NCBI RefSeq assembly: GCF_964199755.1
Contig: NC_133906.1
Span: 21,327,419-21,391,418, forward strand
DNA from: Larus michahellis
Taxonomy: Eukaryota > Chordata > Aves > Charadriiformes > Laridae
Reading direction: 5' to 3'
Length of the DNA: 64,000 nt
A program made the position numbers and the translations under genes. The notes under the pieces are model-generated. The model saw nothing but the letters and a program-made list of their open reading frames with translations, did no database searches and had not been told where the DNA came from. Below, in pieces: positions 24,943-38,500 of this stretch (positions are counted from its first letter, which is position 1; every line of letters starts with the position of its first letter).

Positions 24943-27900
24943 TCTCTTAGGGAAAAGAGGGTGAAGCAGAATGATCACCAAGTCCGGAGCTTCCTCCACA
25001 GTCAGGCTGCGGGAACCCAGCAGTCAGCACCGCCACCCTAGGATCATCCCATGACAGCTAGAAAAGCCTTGTCAAACACTGTGAATATCAAGGGAAAAAA
25101 GTAGGACAAAGGATTCAAGTGAGTTGTGACAGTGACACGTGCCTGTGCTGGGGGAGGAGAAGGAAGTGGTGGAGCACAGAAGTTAAATGGGCCGAGGGCC
25201 TGGACACAATAATGTATCAGATGCATCACCAGCGGAGTGAAGCTGGGAGATGGAAATACGTCCTTCTCCTCTGCCACGAGCATAGCCCGGTCACGGGAGG
25301 GCGCTCAGCTGTGAGCAACCTCTTCCTTTCAGTCAGAGCAGCCATGCACAAATGTAATTCTGCCATTATTTTAACTGCCGAGGGGAACTTAGTGAGACAC
25401 GGGGAGCACAGGGCCCTTGTTCTGCTGCAAGGGGCAGGTCTTGGCAGTGGCCGAGATGCTGGATCAGCTCCCACCCCAGCCTCTGCCCTGTAGCTGAGGA
25501 CCCTTCCTCTCCAGCGAGAGAAAAAGCTGTGAAGAAAGATGCTCGTGTTATCTAATAGAGGAAAGATCTCAAATCTCTCATGACTCACCCACCTTTCAAA
25601 GCTGTCAAAAAAAATTCCCCCAAACCCAACACATCTTAAAAGGTGGAGGACGGAAATAAAAGGAAAAGCAGTGTCTGAAGGTTTGGTTCGTGGTTTGGTA
25701 CGTGTGCGGGAAGGCAGCCAGAGACAGGCGGGAGCTCAGTCTGGACAGGCTGTGGCCACGGCCACACTCCTACCCTGTCCCTGGCATCCACCAGCCCTGC
25801 CGGGAAGGCGAGCACAGCGCTCTCAAACCAAGAGTGAACGGACCCGGCCACCAGCAAAGCATCACCATCGTCCCGGTTAACGGGAGCGATGTGCGCGCTC
25901 AGCTGGAAGGACAGACCGCGACAGAAGCCACTCGCTCGGTGTAGTGCGGCTTCTCTTGGCCTCTCCTGGGGAGGAAGTTTTGTGAAGTTCCCCTGACCGG
26001 GGGAAATCATCTCCTCAAAGGAGGTGACTCCCATTCCTCATTCCCCCAGCGCAGGTGGAGATGGTAGTTGGGTCCATAGAGGTACAGAGGTGTTTCTATT
26101 TGCCGTTTGCACTGAAAGTTTCTGTTTTATTGTGATCTATCCTTGTTATCTCAGCCTCCAGATGAAAATGGATTAGATACTGGAATATGTAGTGGGATTT
26201 TTGGAGTCACTCAGGCATAAAGACATCCCTCGCACTAAAAAGTCGCTTTCCATCTTAAAAAATGGGGTCTTTTTGCTCCTGTGCTCTGAATGTGGTCCAG
26301 AGCCACGCAGTGTAATAGGATCACTGCAGGAAAACTTAGGACATGCGGAGGTCATCCTGCTCCGAGCAGGAGGATTGATGAGGAATGTCCTGACCCTTTC
26401 CCAACGTGTCCTTCATGACCACTTGTCTTTATGCAGGAGGTGCTTCTTGTTCCCCTCAACCTTGTCCGTGTTCTGGCTGTCTTGCTGTTGAGTATTCTGA
26501 TATAAAACCTGAATTTGAAACAAAACAAGTTCACTTCCCCTGGCGGCACGACCTGGGACACAGAGAGCATTAGTCTGCTTCCAAGAAGAGGTGGCAGATT
26601 TTGCAAGAATTCAGTAAATTGGGATGGGGAAAATGCCAGGATCAAAGACAGCTGGTCCGAGAGAAGCTCCAGTACGAAGTCACTGCAAAGTTTTGCCTGC
26701 GTGGTTTAACCACTGGCTGGCTGCCGCCTGTAAAGGCACCAAATGACAAAGGATTTGCCAGAATTGGCGTTGCAAATGTGAATTACCAGACGAGAAGCCG
26801 GCATTAGGTGTGCTGAGCACATTGCTAAGGCCTCTCTGTTTAGGCATTGCGCCTCAATTGAGTTCAAAGCATGGATTATGGCATGATAGGCAAACGCTCA
26901 AGCTCTGTCCAGACACGGTCCAGAGGTTTAGATGCTCAGCATTTAGGCGCTTGCAAAATGTGTTGACCCCTGAGGCTCATGATAAAATCTAAAGCTGCCT
27001 TTGAAAGTTAATCTTGGCACAAAGGAGCTGGTGTCCCATTGATCTGCTGCCAGTGCTTTAACAAGGGGAAGCCACAGGTATTTCCCCGTGTGAATTTTGC
27101 CCAGTGAAGGAAGAGAGACTAAAGAATTCATTTTCTCATGTTTGCATAAAGAAGGATCCTCCAGCCAGCATCAAGAAGAGAGAGGGCAGCAGTGTGAAAA
27201 GAAAAGTAGGTAATAAAGCCTGTGCACGTTAAAAATTGTAAATAAACACAAACACTTGTGTCTAGAAAATCAAGGTCTTTGTATGATTCAGGGAGAGTTT
27301 ATCCTGGAGGTGGGGAGAGGAAGCCCACAGCTCTTCTTCTCCAGAGATATTTTTTTTTTTTTTTTTGTAATTATTGACACTTTATACAATCTGGTGCTCT
27401 TCTAAATATAATTTTATTAGCATGAGAAGCTACTTGGCAGCAGGAAACTAATGCTGGTGAGTTCACAGCTTTCAAGACAAAGCGTTCTCCTGGAAGGAAG
27501 AAGAAAGACTGATTTGGAAAGAAGAGCCTCGCAGCTTCTGCCTAAAACGAGCCTCCACCTGCCATCTTCTTGTTGCAGGCTTAAACGGAGCAATATTTCC
27601 CAGCCTCAGCTTGTTTGTCTCTGGTTTCCAAAGGAGATGAGGCATACGCAGTCACGCTGTTCACCAGCTCTCCCGTCACCCTCCCACAATAACCTCCCGG
27701 AGAGGAAGGAACATCTCTATGGAGGCTGGGTAAAGAATAAAGGCGCCCGCTGTCACCCACCCCCTGGGACGGGGCGGGCTGGGCAGGAGTCCACGAGCGG
27801 TCGCGCTGCTCGTCTGCCCGGCAAGCGTGTGCCGATTTGCCAGGCAGGATGGGACAGAAGAGCTACGGCTGCTGGGGACGGGAGGAGAGAGCCCACGGGA

Positions 27901-28070
27901 GTGGTGGGAACGGCCGCTCCGGCACAGGGAGCCCCTTCCTTCCCGGGAGGAGAAGGGTGAGGTGATAGCGTGGCAGAACGAAGCCGCGCGTTGGGCCCTA
28001 GCACGGCCGTACCAAAGCGCTTTTCTGGGTACTACGGCAAAAGGAATCCAGCCACAGAATCGTGCTGAGT
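24943..28070. other. Gene-free stretch with a T17 run
   Basis: No exon or repeat family recognised apart from a run of 17 T at 27350-27366. The stretch ends at the poly(A) signal of the first Kazal gene. Confidence 0.45.
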
Positions 28071-28075
28071 TTTAT

Positions 28076-28081
28076 TTTATT
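28076..28081 (-). terminator. Poly(A) signal of the SPINK6-like gene
   Basis: AATAAA on the - strand, 109 bases past the stop codon, in the context CTGCTCAATAAAAT. A second overlapping hexamer follows at 28071-28076. Nearly the same context recurs at the 3' ends of other Kazal units in this window. Confidence 0.8.
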
Positions 28082-28189
28082 GAGCAGAGGCGGCGGGGGT
28101 GAGGGCAAGCGGCTCCCGTCTCCGTGCACAGGCGTCTGCAGCCGCTGCTGACGGGGGCTCAGCTCTTGCTGCTCGGTGACAGCGAGGAC

Positions 28190-31100
28190 TCAGCATTTCC
28201 CCAGGTGCTTCAACCTTATTTTCCCTCCACTCCTCCTGTAAAAGGAGCAAGACAGACTTAGACAAAGCAGTGTAAGGCGGACACGGCACTGGGGGACAAG
28301 GGGCTCGTCTGTCCGGACGTTTGCCTGACTCGTGCCAGTGTACCCTGGTGTCTCACAGGGAACACCAAGCCATTTTCTCCTCTCCTTGCTCTTCTCTGGT
28401 TTCCCCCAGGATAAGGCAGCCTTGAGCGTGCACCAAATGTCAAGGACTGCCAAGGAAAAACCAATGTTTTGCAAGCACGTTCATGCCGGGGGTGCTGGCT
28501 CCTATCGCATCTCCTTTCAAAGGTGACACAGCTCAGGAAAAGGAGAAACTCAGGTTCCTCCTCTGAGATTTGGTGTCTTGTTCCACAAAGTCCATTCAGA
28601 CTTTTCAGGAACACTTCGGCACGGCTCAGCTCCTGCGTTCCTCCAGACAGTTCTCAGCACCCAGGAGTGTGGGCAGTGAGAGCTGCAGCCTGTGGCATAC
28701 AGCGGGGAATGTGCAGCAACTCCGCGCGTGCAGAAGGCACGGGCAGGATGCAATTGCCTACCAGGCCCCGTGCTGCCTCTCAGCATGGCAACCAGCAGCG
28801 CACAAAGCCTAGAAATGAATTTAAATTAACTTGCATTCATGCGGCTCTGTTCCAAGGAGGAAATATTCATTCCACTTGGCACGATGCAGGGGCTGGTCCA
28901 TACAAGAGGAGCAGCCTGGATGCAGGGCCTCCCCTCCGCGAAGCGCATCGTTACATACGTGGAAATGGAGCCAACTCTCTGTTATTTCGATCCCCTCTGC
29001 TTCCACTTACAGCACTGCCTTGCAGAAGACGCACTTGTTTCCGTACGTGATGCCATCCGTGCCGCAGTGAGGGTTGGACTCCCTCGTGCAGTGCACGCTT
29101 CTGTTTACAAACTCTCTACAAATCTGCAAAAGGAATAAAAAAAAACAACAAAAACCCCCACAAACAAACCTTTCAGCATTCCCACACTCTTTCTTTCCTT
29201 TTTCAAATAAGAGACAAGGTCACGGCAGTGATGACACTGCCCGTTTACTGAAAGAAAAAGCCCTGTCAGAAATGAGCAGAAGCAATGTTTCGGGGGGATT
29301 TTTGCCCTGTGTTTGAGGAGGGAAACTGTAGTCGCCTGGGAGGAGTCTTGATCTCCCAAAGACAGCAGTGGATTAGCCTCGGCGTGCAGGAGAGGAGTCA
29401 GCACTGATGCTCTTTCAGGCATTTGGCGCCAAGTTAGCTCCCTGCTGCGCGGACTCACGCATCTTGTGAAACCGGGCGCCCGGCTCGGTGCTTGCTGAGC
29501 TCTCGGCCTTCCCGGCGGAAGGAGCAGAAACCCATAGACTAGGGGCAACTATAAATGGTGTCCGCAAAATGTACAGCTATTTTGTCTCTGCACCGGTCCC
29601 ACTGATGGACCTTGTTCGAGGGGATAAAACACTGTCCATAGCCCATTTGTTTCATGAGAAGATTGGACAGTGGAGCAAAGGGGACAAAAGGGGTGCTGGG
29701 CACAAAGACAGCCCCGTGCAAGCGCCCTAGAGCTAATCACGGGAAGCATTTGCTAAACCAACCATCTCTTTCCCTGGCCTGCTTGCTGACACGGCCAGAC
29801 GTAACATCCATAACACACAAAACAGTGAACTCCCCAAAGTGTCGGATCACCTTGGAAGGACCCCCCCGCTCCCAGCAGACATTAAAAACCATTTACCACA
29901 CACCAAGATCTTGGTTACAAACCCGTTCCTCTAGAAAATGCAGATAAAGTAAGCAGAAACGGCTGCACTAACCTCTTCGATGTCTTGACCTGCTACATCT
30001 GGAAGAAGAAAAAACACAACAAAAAACAAACAGAGATTTTACACGTCAGCATTATTTTCTGACACAGGCTGAGCTAAAGTCACAAACCCTTTATGGAAAC
30101 CACAGTGAAACGCACACCAGGTTTTTCCTACTCCCTCCTCCTGTGCGGCGGCGGAGGGGGCGGGAAATACATTATCTGAATTGCTTTTCAGTATTTTGCT
30201 TTTTCGAAAAATGTTACTAAAATACTGTGTACTCAGTCATTCAGCTGTTAACTGCACCTCAGACACATAACCCAATCTGCTGGAAGGCAGCCACTCCCGG
30301 GGAAGGGAGCTGCCATATCGGATCTGGAGCCGCGCTCAGCAGAGATTTTAGAGCTATATTGGCGTTCAAGGCTTTTAGGTTCCTGCACCTCTGAACAGCG
30401 AAAACGGCTGGTACTGCTGACAAGAGTGTTCTGTGGAGAAGGAGACCCCGCGAGCGGCTTCACAGCCGTCCTCAGCACAGCCCAGAGACTCTCCCAGAAC
30501 AACTTCATCCCGGGCAAGAGACAGAGAGACGTCGTGGGGTGATCGAGAGCAGAACAGGCAGCGCCGGTCAGTGAGAGCGCAAAAATACCCGCTGTAACCA
30601 CCGGCTTGAGGATAATCAGTCCGTCCTTTTTGTATTTCTTCACGGCAAAGACTGCAGACGGGCGCGTAGGTTGAGTCGGAGCTGCGGGACAGGGCGACCC
30701 TGCGACGTCTCTAAGGGGGAGCCTGGCGCTCACGGGTGGATCGAATGCAGATTTGCAGAATCTGGGTCACAGCGCTCTGGGAGAAATACCCAGCATCTCG
30801 CGGAGCAGCAGGGGTTCGGGTGGGCGGCTGCTCCCGCTGGGTCGGTGGGATCTCCGGTGGTGGTGCTGCTCAGGTGGTTCTGGGCAGGAGGGAACCTGGG
30901 GCAGGGGACGGGAGGACCTGGTCCTACGCTCCGGTGGAAGTCCCAGCCAAGCCTCAGTCAGCTAGACCATCACCCATTAACCCGCCCTCCTTCCGCCAAC
31001 TTTATTGCCCTTCAGTGTTTTATCCCTGGCGCTGGTGTATTTATTATATCCTCAGGTTAGGCTGGGCTGCCTTAATTGTAAAGTCTCTATTAAGGCTATC

Positions 31101-32168
31101 TGCATGTTATTTACAAAATAGCTCACTCCATAGCTTTTATAAATATTACATGCGGCTACACAAGACTTTGTGATGATGTCTCTTGACATTTATTTATTTT
31201 ATAGGAGATCACAGGGTTTGCTGCTATTCTGCCTGGCCTTGGAAGGAAGCTTCAGCACGCTGACAGAACCCAGTCCCAATTAAGACTCAATTAGAGACAG
31301 ATGAATATTTCATCATGAATAATGTGTACAAAGCAATTCACCTCTTTTCTCCATGCACAGCTTGCCATTTTCTCAAGTGAATTCTTTATTCAAATTATTC
31401 ACAGAAAACCAAGTATAAATAATTCTTGTTCTGCACGTTCTTCAGTAACTGTCACCACAAACCTTCCCGAGGCGGGTCAGCTGGACACAAGCAATTGATA
31501 ACACTGATGTGACCTGTATGTTCCAAAAGTCATCACTCAGCTTCCCCAGATCATCAGAGAGATATGTAAATCTCCAGATAAATAAATTCTGGATCCTTTT
31601 AATTTGCCCTCTTTGTTCTGACTCCTCCAGGACATTTGAATTTAATTTTCAAGCTTTTCTCTGCAACATAAACGAAAGCTGAAACTTTCATCTAATTACG
31701 TTTCCACATCTCCAAGGAAAACACCAAATACCAAGATGCTTAGGATCAAAACAAGAGCTGATGACCCTGAGGTGAATGAGTTTCTTCTCTAACTGGTTCA
31801 GCAAAACTCTCCAGCGAGCATTTGTACCAAAAAAATTCATAATTACACTCTGCTCCGGTACATTTGCTGAAAGAGCCGTTTAGAATTTGCTCGCTCTGTC
31901 TCCCAGCGACACCTCCGCTGCGCTATTCACTGCGGAGGCACACGAGGAGTGGAAATATGTCATACGAGCGAGCAAGTCCCACAGACATTTTCTACTTGCT
32001 CAGCTTTATCTTCAAGCCTGTCATCCGGTGATCAAGGCGCTCTGAAGTTTGCTGTTGTCAAGAAAGGTTTGGGTTGGTTTTTTTCCTAGGCGAGGGAAAG
32101 GATCACTTACCCGAGAAGAAAGAGAGCAGCAGGAGGCTGAGAAGCACCAAGGCACCTGTTGCCTTCAT
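28190..32168 (-). CDS. SPINK6: SPINK6-like secreted single-Kazal inhibitor, 80 aa
   Basis: Secreted serine-protease inhibitor; human SPINK6 blocks skin kallikreins, and a similar job is inferred here. Exons on the - strand: 32168-32111 (signal), 29998-29973, 29123-29011 and 28235-28190. Splice phases are 1, 0, 2 and all sites are GT/AG. The signal is MKATGALVLLSLLLLSFFS; a short linker DVAGQDIEE follows, then one Kazal domain with all six Cys. P1 is Arg42, in CTRESNPHCG, a ten-residue match to human SPINK6 apart from one Ser/Thr-type position just beyond it. The C terminus is SGGKIRLKHLGKC. Length (80 aa) equals human SPINK6, and C1-C2 spacing is nine residues in both. It is the most 3' member of the - strand cluster and faces UBLCP1. 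No defects seen. Orthology is inferred from sequence only. Confidence 0.9.
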
Positions 32169-32266
32169 GCTGCAGGTAGGTCTTTAGTCCAAGGCAAGCG
32201 ATGTGTGCGGGAGGTGTCGTCTCAGCACCAGAGCCCACAGCGCACACACAGACCTGCCTTTCTGTG

Positions 32267-32274
32267 TATTTATG
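32267..32274 (-). promoter_or_regulatory. TATA box of the SPINK6-like gene
   Basis: CATAAATA on the - strand, about 100 bases upstream of the signal-peptide ATG at 32168. This places the start site near 32240. Confidence 0.65.
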
Positions 32275-32279
32275 CTCCC

Positions 32280-35200
32280 ATCCGTAGCCGTCCTCATTCC
32301 CCACCTTAATTGTGAGAACTTCTCCACTTCGTTTCTAAAGCCATTATTGGTCCTGGCCATGTTTATGGTGCTTTAGGAATGCTGCCCTGTCCACATCAAA
32401 CCTAGAAAGGGCTAATTATATGAGTGATAGACTCAGGCTTGTAATACCTTGTTGTTTTTTTTTTTTCTCTTTTCTAAATAGTCACAGGATTCTCACAAGG
32501 GTGAATTTTCAAAGTGGTGATTCATCAGGGAAGCTGGTAATTTTCATTCTCCGGGCCCTCGCTGAATGCCAGCTCCGAGGCTTTGAGCGCGGCGTGATGA
32601 CACTCACTAGACATTACGAAATAAATCACAGCATGAGAATATGTTGTCTGTGAAACCAATTATACGTTGTTCCCTGGCTATTTTTGAGGATGGTTCTAAA
32701 TTTGTTGGGTTGGGGTGGAGGAGCGCTCTGATGCGACACGCTCTCATAGCCGTGTGCACAGTCCCAGATAGGGCTGCTGACTCTCCTCCCTGAACTATTT
32801 AAACTCTAGCTGTCAACGTTTTCCAGTTTTTTCGCATTCACAAACATATGCTGGGGCTCCGCTCCCGCAGCAAGTGGCAATGAAGGGAATTTGACGGGCA
32901 ATCGGGAGACTTGAGCTCCATTTCCAGCTGAGTCTGTGCAGGGATTTGTGTTCAGCTGCACCATTTGCAAACTATCCGTTCAGATTAAGAATAATAAAAT
33001 TTTCGCGTGCTTTCCTAGGGAGACAAGGCTCATGAGAGCACCGTGTGTAGATATATCTGTTTATTAGTTCCCCCTGTAAATTTTGACTCTACTAGTTCTA
33101 ACCAAATTTGACACAGGAGTGAAAAAAAAATAATTAAGTAAACCCAAATATTTTTGTACATTTTTCTAGCAACAGAGGGAAGATGCTACTAACGTGCTCA
33201 GCCAGCAAGGGAGAGAGATTCTGCAGGAGAGCAATGTTATGAATGCCCTACATCTGTGAAAGCATTACACTGTGTAGCTCGCCAGACATCTTAAAATCCA
33301 CACAGCAGAGGAACCGTGACTGACAGGTGAATTCTCAGATGTCTATTAAGGGTGAGCTCACGACACAGCGTCTCATATAATTTAGTTATCAAGTCAGTCA
33401 GCCGCAGCGCCGTTCAGAATCACGCTCAGTTCTGCCACTCGCAGCACTACTTGTCTGCCTTTTCTAGTTTCGTACGTCACCGCTCCCGGCCACAGCCTTA
33501 ACGCCTCAGCCCTTTATCTACCCAAACGTTTCGGTTGCTGCAGCACAACTGACTGGCTAAAGCCCCAGCAAACGTACCGCAGGGACCAATCCCTTCCGGG
33601 CTGAGGAGAGGAAGAGGCTAAATTACCAACCAGGTGATGATCGTTATTACCCCTTTCGACTTCTTTATAACATCTGAAACAGTCCACCTGCTGGCCTGGG
33701 TGAGGAAATTCTTCTGTTCCTCTGACTTCTCTGACAATCAGGTTTAGAAGAAGGGCACCTGGGCCTCTCTTCGCAGTCTAATGGGTGTAGTTGGGCAGAG
33801 TCTTGCTGATCTCAAGCCAAGTACAAAACAGACTGCTGGACCAGTCTCTAGTCTTCTGTGATCCAAACCTTTCCATCTTCTAAAGAGTTCTTGCTTAGAG
33901 GCTCGCAAGGCATGTAGGATACAGCCATATACCCAAATCTCCCTTTCCCTGGAGCTGAGCAGCTCTTCTTTGGGCTTTCCCGAAGCCTCTTGAGCTCCTA
34001 AGCAAGTATCTGGCTTCCTCTGGCAGAAACTGCCCCTGCAGAGGAGGCTCACGGTAGGATCTTGCTGTTGAAGACAATTTCCTGCTATGGCCAAAACTCC
34101 GCTAGTCTGCGGACACTCTATAAACCTCTTGGCCAACAAGAAATTATAGCAAAGCTTAGTCCTGTGCTGACAGGTCTCTGTTCACATCCAGTGACCACTT
34201 AGACTGTTACTTAATTATTTTTCACACACACACAGGTGTGTAGTGAAGACTCTCATGACTCCACAGCTTATCTTTTCTTAAGAGTAGACACAAAGGCATG
34301 ATGAGACCTATATTGCCTGTGCTAACAGAAAAAAACCCAAAAAAGAAGTTCCATCCCTGTCCCTAGGACAGAACATTGCTCTGTGCTAGTACTAGGGGAT
34401 GGACCTACAAAATTCCTGGTGAAGAAACGATCTGCTTCAGGAAACAAGATCCAAAGAAAAAGCTTGGAAGTCAGAGATTTTGTCCTAAATATCAGCCTTA
34501 GCAGCAGATATTCTTGATCCATGACAAGAGAACGGGAGGTGGACGAAGGAAGAGGAGGGGAGTGTGAGAGCCATGGCACTGGGGACTTTTTGCCTTTGTT
34601 TGCATATTAACTCCTTGACTCACACAAAAAGAAGGTACGTCATCATGAACGTTCATATATATCATTGCTCCTCCAGTGCACGCTTTAGGCTACCACAAAG
34701 ATGTTATCTCCATACCTTTTTTTCAAGATAGAAACCATCTTGGAGCTACCAGCGCATCTTCTGGGCCTTCTTAGCTAGTGCTAGAAAATCCAAGACCTTT
34801 TCCGGTAGGGTCTGTTGTCCCACCTCTGCCTCAGATAGCCCAGGTGCAACTTTTCACATCTCTTCTCCAAGAAGCTGAAAGCCTGAGCCCAGACTAATTT
34901 CTCCTTGGGTCCCCATTAGGCTGGTTATTACAGCCTTGCCTAGCCTGCTGCAATTTTCTGCTGATCAGCACAGTCTCGATGGGCACACCCTTCAGGGAAG
35001 CAGCAGTTCCTAATTTTCTTCCCTATGAGATAGCCTCCTCCCTTCGCCATAAGCCTCCTTTTTGTAAGGCACTGCCAGACCTGCCCCTTGCCCAGGGGTG
35101 ACCACGGCCACCTTTCTCTTCCACGCTTCCCCAGGGCCCTCCCCCCATGCCAGGGCCCCTAAAAGGACCAGTTCCTCCAAGACTCAGCGCTGTTACAAAG

Positions 35201-35470
35201 AGGAATCCATTTACACTCTATAAGATGCTGAAATTAGGAAAGTGGTGGTATTTTATAGCAGCTTGGTTTCTCTTCTGATGGTTTGGTATGGAGTGACGTG
35301 CTCTCGTGAGGGTTTGGGCTGGTGTGTGATGGGCGTTACGCTTTGCTCTTTATTGTGGTTTATTTCACAACTTCTCCTGCCTGACAGATAAGTACCTAAA
35401 AGCCTGAAGACCATTACCCCTGCCCTGAAAAAAAATCCCCAAAAACCAGTCTGCGGCAAAGAGAGTGGTT
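32280..35470. other. Intergenic spacer between two Kazal genes
   Basis: Upstream flank of the SPINK6-like gene and downstream flank of the three-Kazal gene. No exon, transposon or RNA gene recognised; only a few short simple repeats such as (CA)n near 34225. Confidence 0.45.
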
Positions 35471-35478
35471 GCATTTCA

Positions 35479-35484
35479 TTTATT
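35479..35484 (-). terminator. Poly(A) signal of the three-Kazal gene
   Basis: AATAAA on the - strand, 111 bases after the TAA stop of the three-domain gene. The distance matches that in the neighbouring SPINK6-like gene. Confidence 0.8.
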
Positions 35485-35594
35485 GATCAATCGAAGCGGA
35501 GAGCAATACGCAGTAGTCGAGGGAGCAGGGAAGAGCGTGTTTGATTGCAGGATTTGTAAGGGAAAAATCAGGGCGAAGAGTACGTCTCCAGCGC

Positions 35595-38500
35595 TTAGCA
35601 TGCACCACGGTGTCTGAGGAACAGAGCTCCCTGGTTCAGCCTGGAGAAAAAGAGGGAGACCAAAATTACAGACATGTTTCTCAGCATTATAGTCTGACTT
35701 TACCCAAATAACCCAAGGTATACAGTAGTTCGCTTAATGTTTGCCCTCTTTCCTGATTCCCCAGGTTACACGCTTCCTCATGCGAAAGAATTTTGGGACA
35801 AACCCCATAATTTTGGACACCTCCTGTGGTCACAGTTTGAATGGCTCTGCCAGGGAGGGAGTCAGCAACGCTATGAGCCTGCAAACAGGGATGTGGATTT
35901 AATTGCAAGGGAAGGAGAAGACTCACTCGGGCTTAAGACCTGCAGTGCCTGGGGGGTGACAGAGGAGTGAGTGTCCGGAGAGGAACGCGGGGCAGGGATG
36001 GATTTACGGAGGGGCTAACGGGATCTCTGGGGCTTCCACACCAGCTGCCACCGCTGCGTGTGTGCTCCGGCTCCTCTGGTTTCATGGCCGCGCGGTGAGC
36101 TCCATACTTACGAAACTGCGTTGCAGAACTGGCACTTGTTTCCATAAGTTCTGCCGTCAGAGCCGCAGAGGGGGTTATACTCGTTGGTGCAGATGAGGTT
36201 GCCACCCTTCTGTGGGGTGCAGTTAATCGGCTAATAATGGAGCAACAACAGGTTTTAAAGGTTTGGTTTGCCGTACTTTCCTACCTGAGTGCTTTCTGTT
36301 TGCTTAATGTTTATGATATGGCAAAGCATAAAAGCACTTTTCAGGTGCAGAGGTCCGTTGTTCTGGCAACTCTGCAAACTCAAAGGCAGGGAAAGTGCTT
36401 GCCTGGAGCAGCCTGAAGTGGGGAGAAGGTATGTGTGTGTTGGGGGGGATCTAATAAATACTATGATAAATAGCGAAACAATGATGCTGATATTTCCAGG
36501 CTGGCCCTCCCCACTGGCTGCTCTGCTCTGGCTCAGCAGGCCAGCAGAGGCAAGCGTACAGAAAGCCACGGTGCAGAAAGCACTCCCAGCCGAGGAATCA
36601 CCGCTGCTAATTGTGCTGGTAGGACACGGCCCTCCCGCTCTCCCGCAGAAGGGATGAGGCAGCCTCTTGCCTCAGCCCCTTTCCCCATAAACGAAGGTCT
36701 CGGCACCCGCTGGCTGCTGTGTTCCCAGGCCAGAGGCGGGGGCTGCACGTCTGAGTCATGGATTTGGTTCAGTACCCTCTGACCCCGGTATATTTTAACT
36801 ATTTCCCTCAAATCCTACTTCCAGGCCAAATGCACCAGGAGGGTGCAATCGTTTCTAGTATTTAGTTACGATTCAGCGAATTTGTGTTGTAAAATGTATC
36901 GTAACAGCAGTGAAAAGTGCAGATTTACCTCGTTTTGCTGGAAGCATGCTCCCATATTGCGCAGGTTAACGTCCAGACCATTCCTTTGGGAAAAAAGAGA
37001 GTTGAGAATGAATGAGCACAGCGCAGCCGCCTCGTGAGTCAAACTACCTCGTTACGCTCTAAATACCAACAGGAGCATCTGCCGGTCCAGAAACCGCTCC
37101 CGTGACCCAGCCCCTTCACTTACGCCACGGCGTTGCAGAACTGGCACTTGTTTCTGTAGGTAACTCCGTTGGTGCCACAGATGGGTGAGTAGTCCATGGT
37201 GCAGGGGATCGTAGCACCACCGACTGATCTCAGGAAGCCAGTACAGTCGAGCTGAAACAGCCACAGAACGACATTTTGGTCTCTGCTGCCCTTTGCATCA
37301 GTCCCGTGCAACGGAGCACGGCGCAACAGGCGTCTCCCAAGGGGAGAGTAGCTTCCAGCCCCAGCGTGGTGGAGTTGGAGGAGCATGGACAGTTGAAACC
37401 CTGCACGTGGGTACGGCATGATCCCGGAGTGTCTGTTTTTTCCTGTCCTGAAATGGGCGTCATCCCTGTCATCTCGGGGGTTCTCATGGAGAATGCCAGC
37501 AGGAAAAGGACTTTTGCCTAAAGCACCTTATGCGGCAGCAACTTTTACTGTGGAATGTCAATGCCGCTGGAAAATGGAGTTTACGCTCACCTCCGTGTTT
37601 CTGCAATTACTCTGAGTGTACTGAAATGGAAGTCGTTGTATTATGGTAAATTGCACAGCCAGAGTGTTTCTTTACTTTCTCTCTCTAAACTAAAAATAGA
37701 GATACTTCTCCACTTCACGGTAGCTGCGTATATTGATAAACAAACTTCATGATAAATGTTCTGATAGAATCGTTTTTTCTATTACAAAATTACGATTTAG
37801 TCAAAATCCAAACCTCCTCTGGGGATTTCTTACCTTCAACAAGCCTCTAAGTCTAAAGAGAAGCGTTTTGATAACGCTGAAGCATTATTGAAACCAAATG
37901 TTTCCATTCTTAAGTCTCGTGCTATACACAACGCTTTAAAACTCACTGACTTTTACCGTTCAAACAAAATTTAAATTAAATTCTTGCAAATCTGAAATTC
38001 TTCAGTTTCGTTCCATTTCTGAGAATTTGAAATGATTTTTTTTAATACCGAATTAATCCTAGGTGAGGTTTCTGCCTAACTCCCTGCCACCATTTCACCC
38101 ACCACTGCTCAGCGCAGCAGAAGGAACCCATCGCAGACCTTACCCTAACGCATCTTCCATCGTGCTTCTTGTCGAGGGCTCGGTTACGGCTAAAGGGAGA
38201 GAGAAGGAGAAGGAAAGGAAGGATTAATCTGTTGATACCATGAAGTCATCTCGGTCATTAAGTCTCTCCACTCATAAAACCCCGGTAATTAATCTGATTC
38301 AGGAGCTTTGACACGGAAGATCGCGGGCATTAGGGAAGACAGAAACTTGCGAAAAATCTAGTCCACTCTGCGATTAGTCAGAACCCCAAAGGCTTTTTTC
38401 TGTTGCTTGAACTGGCGTTGTAGGTAATGGGGAGACCTTATACTCACAAGAAATCCCTGCAGAGGGAGCACTCGTTGGGGTAGGTCACACCGTTGGTGCC

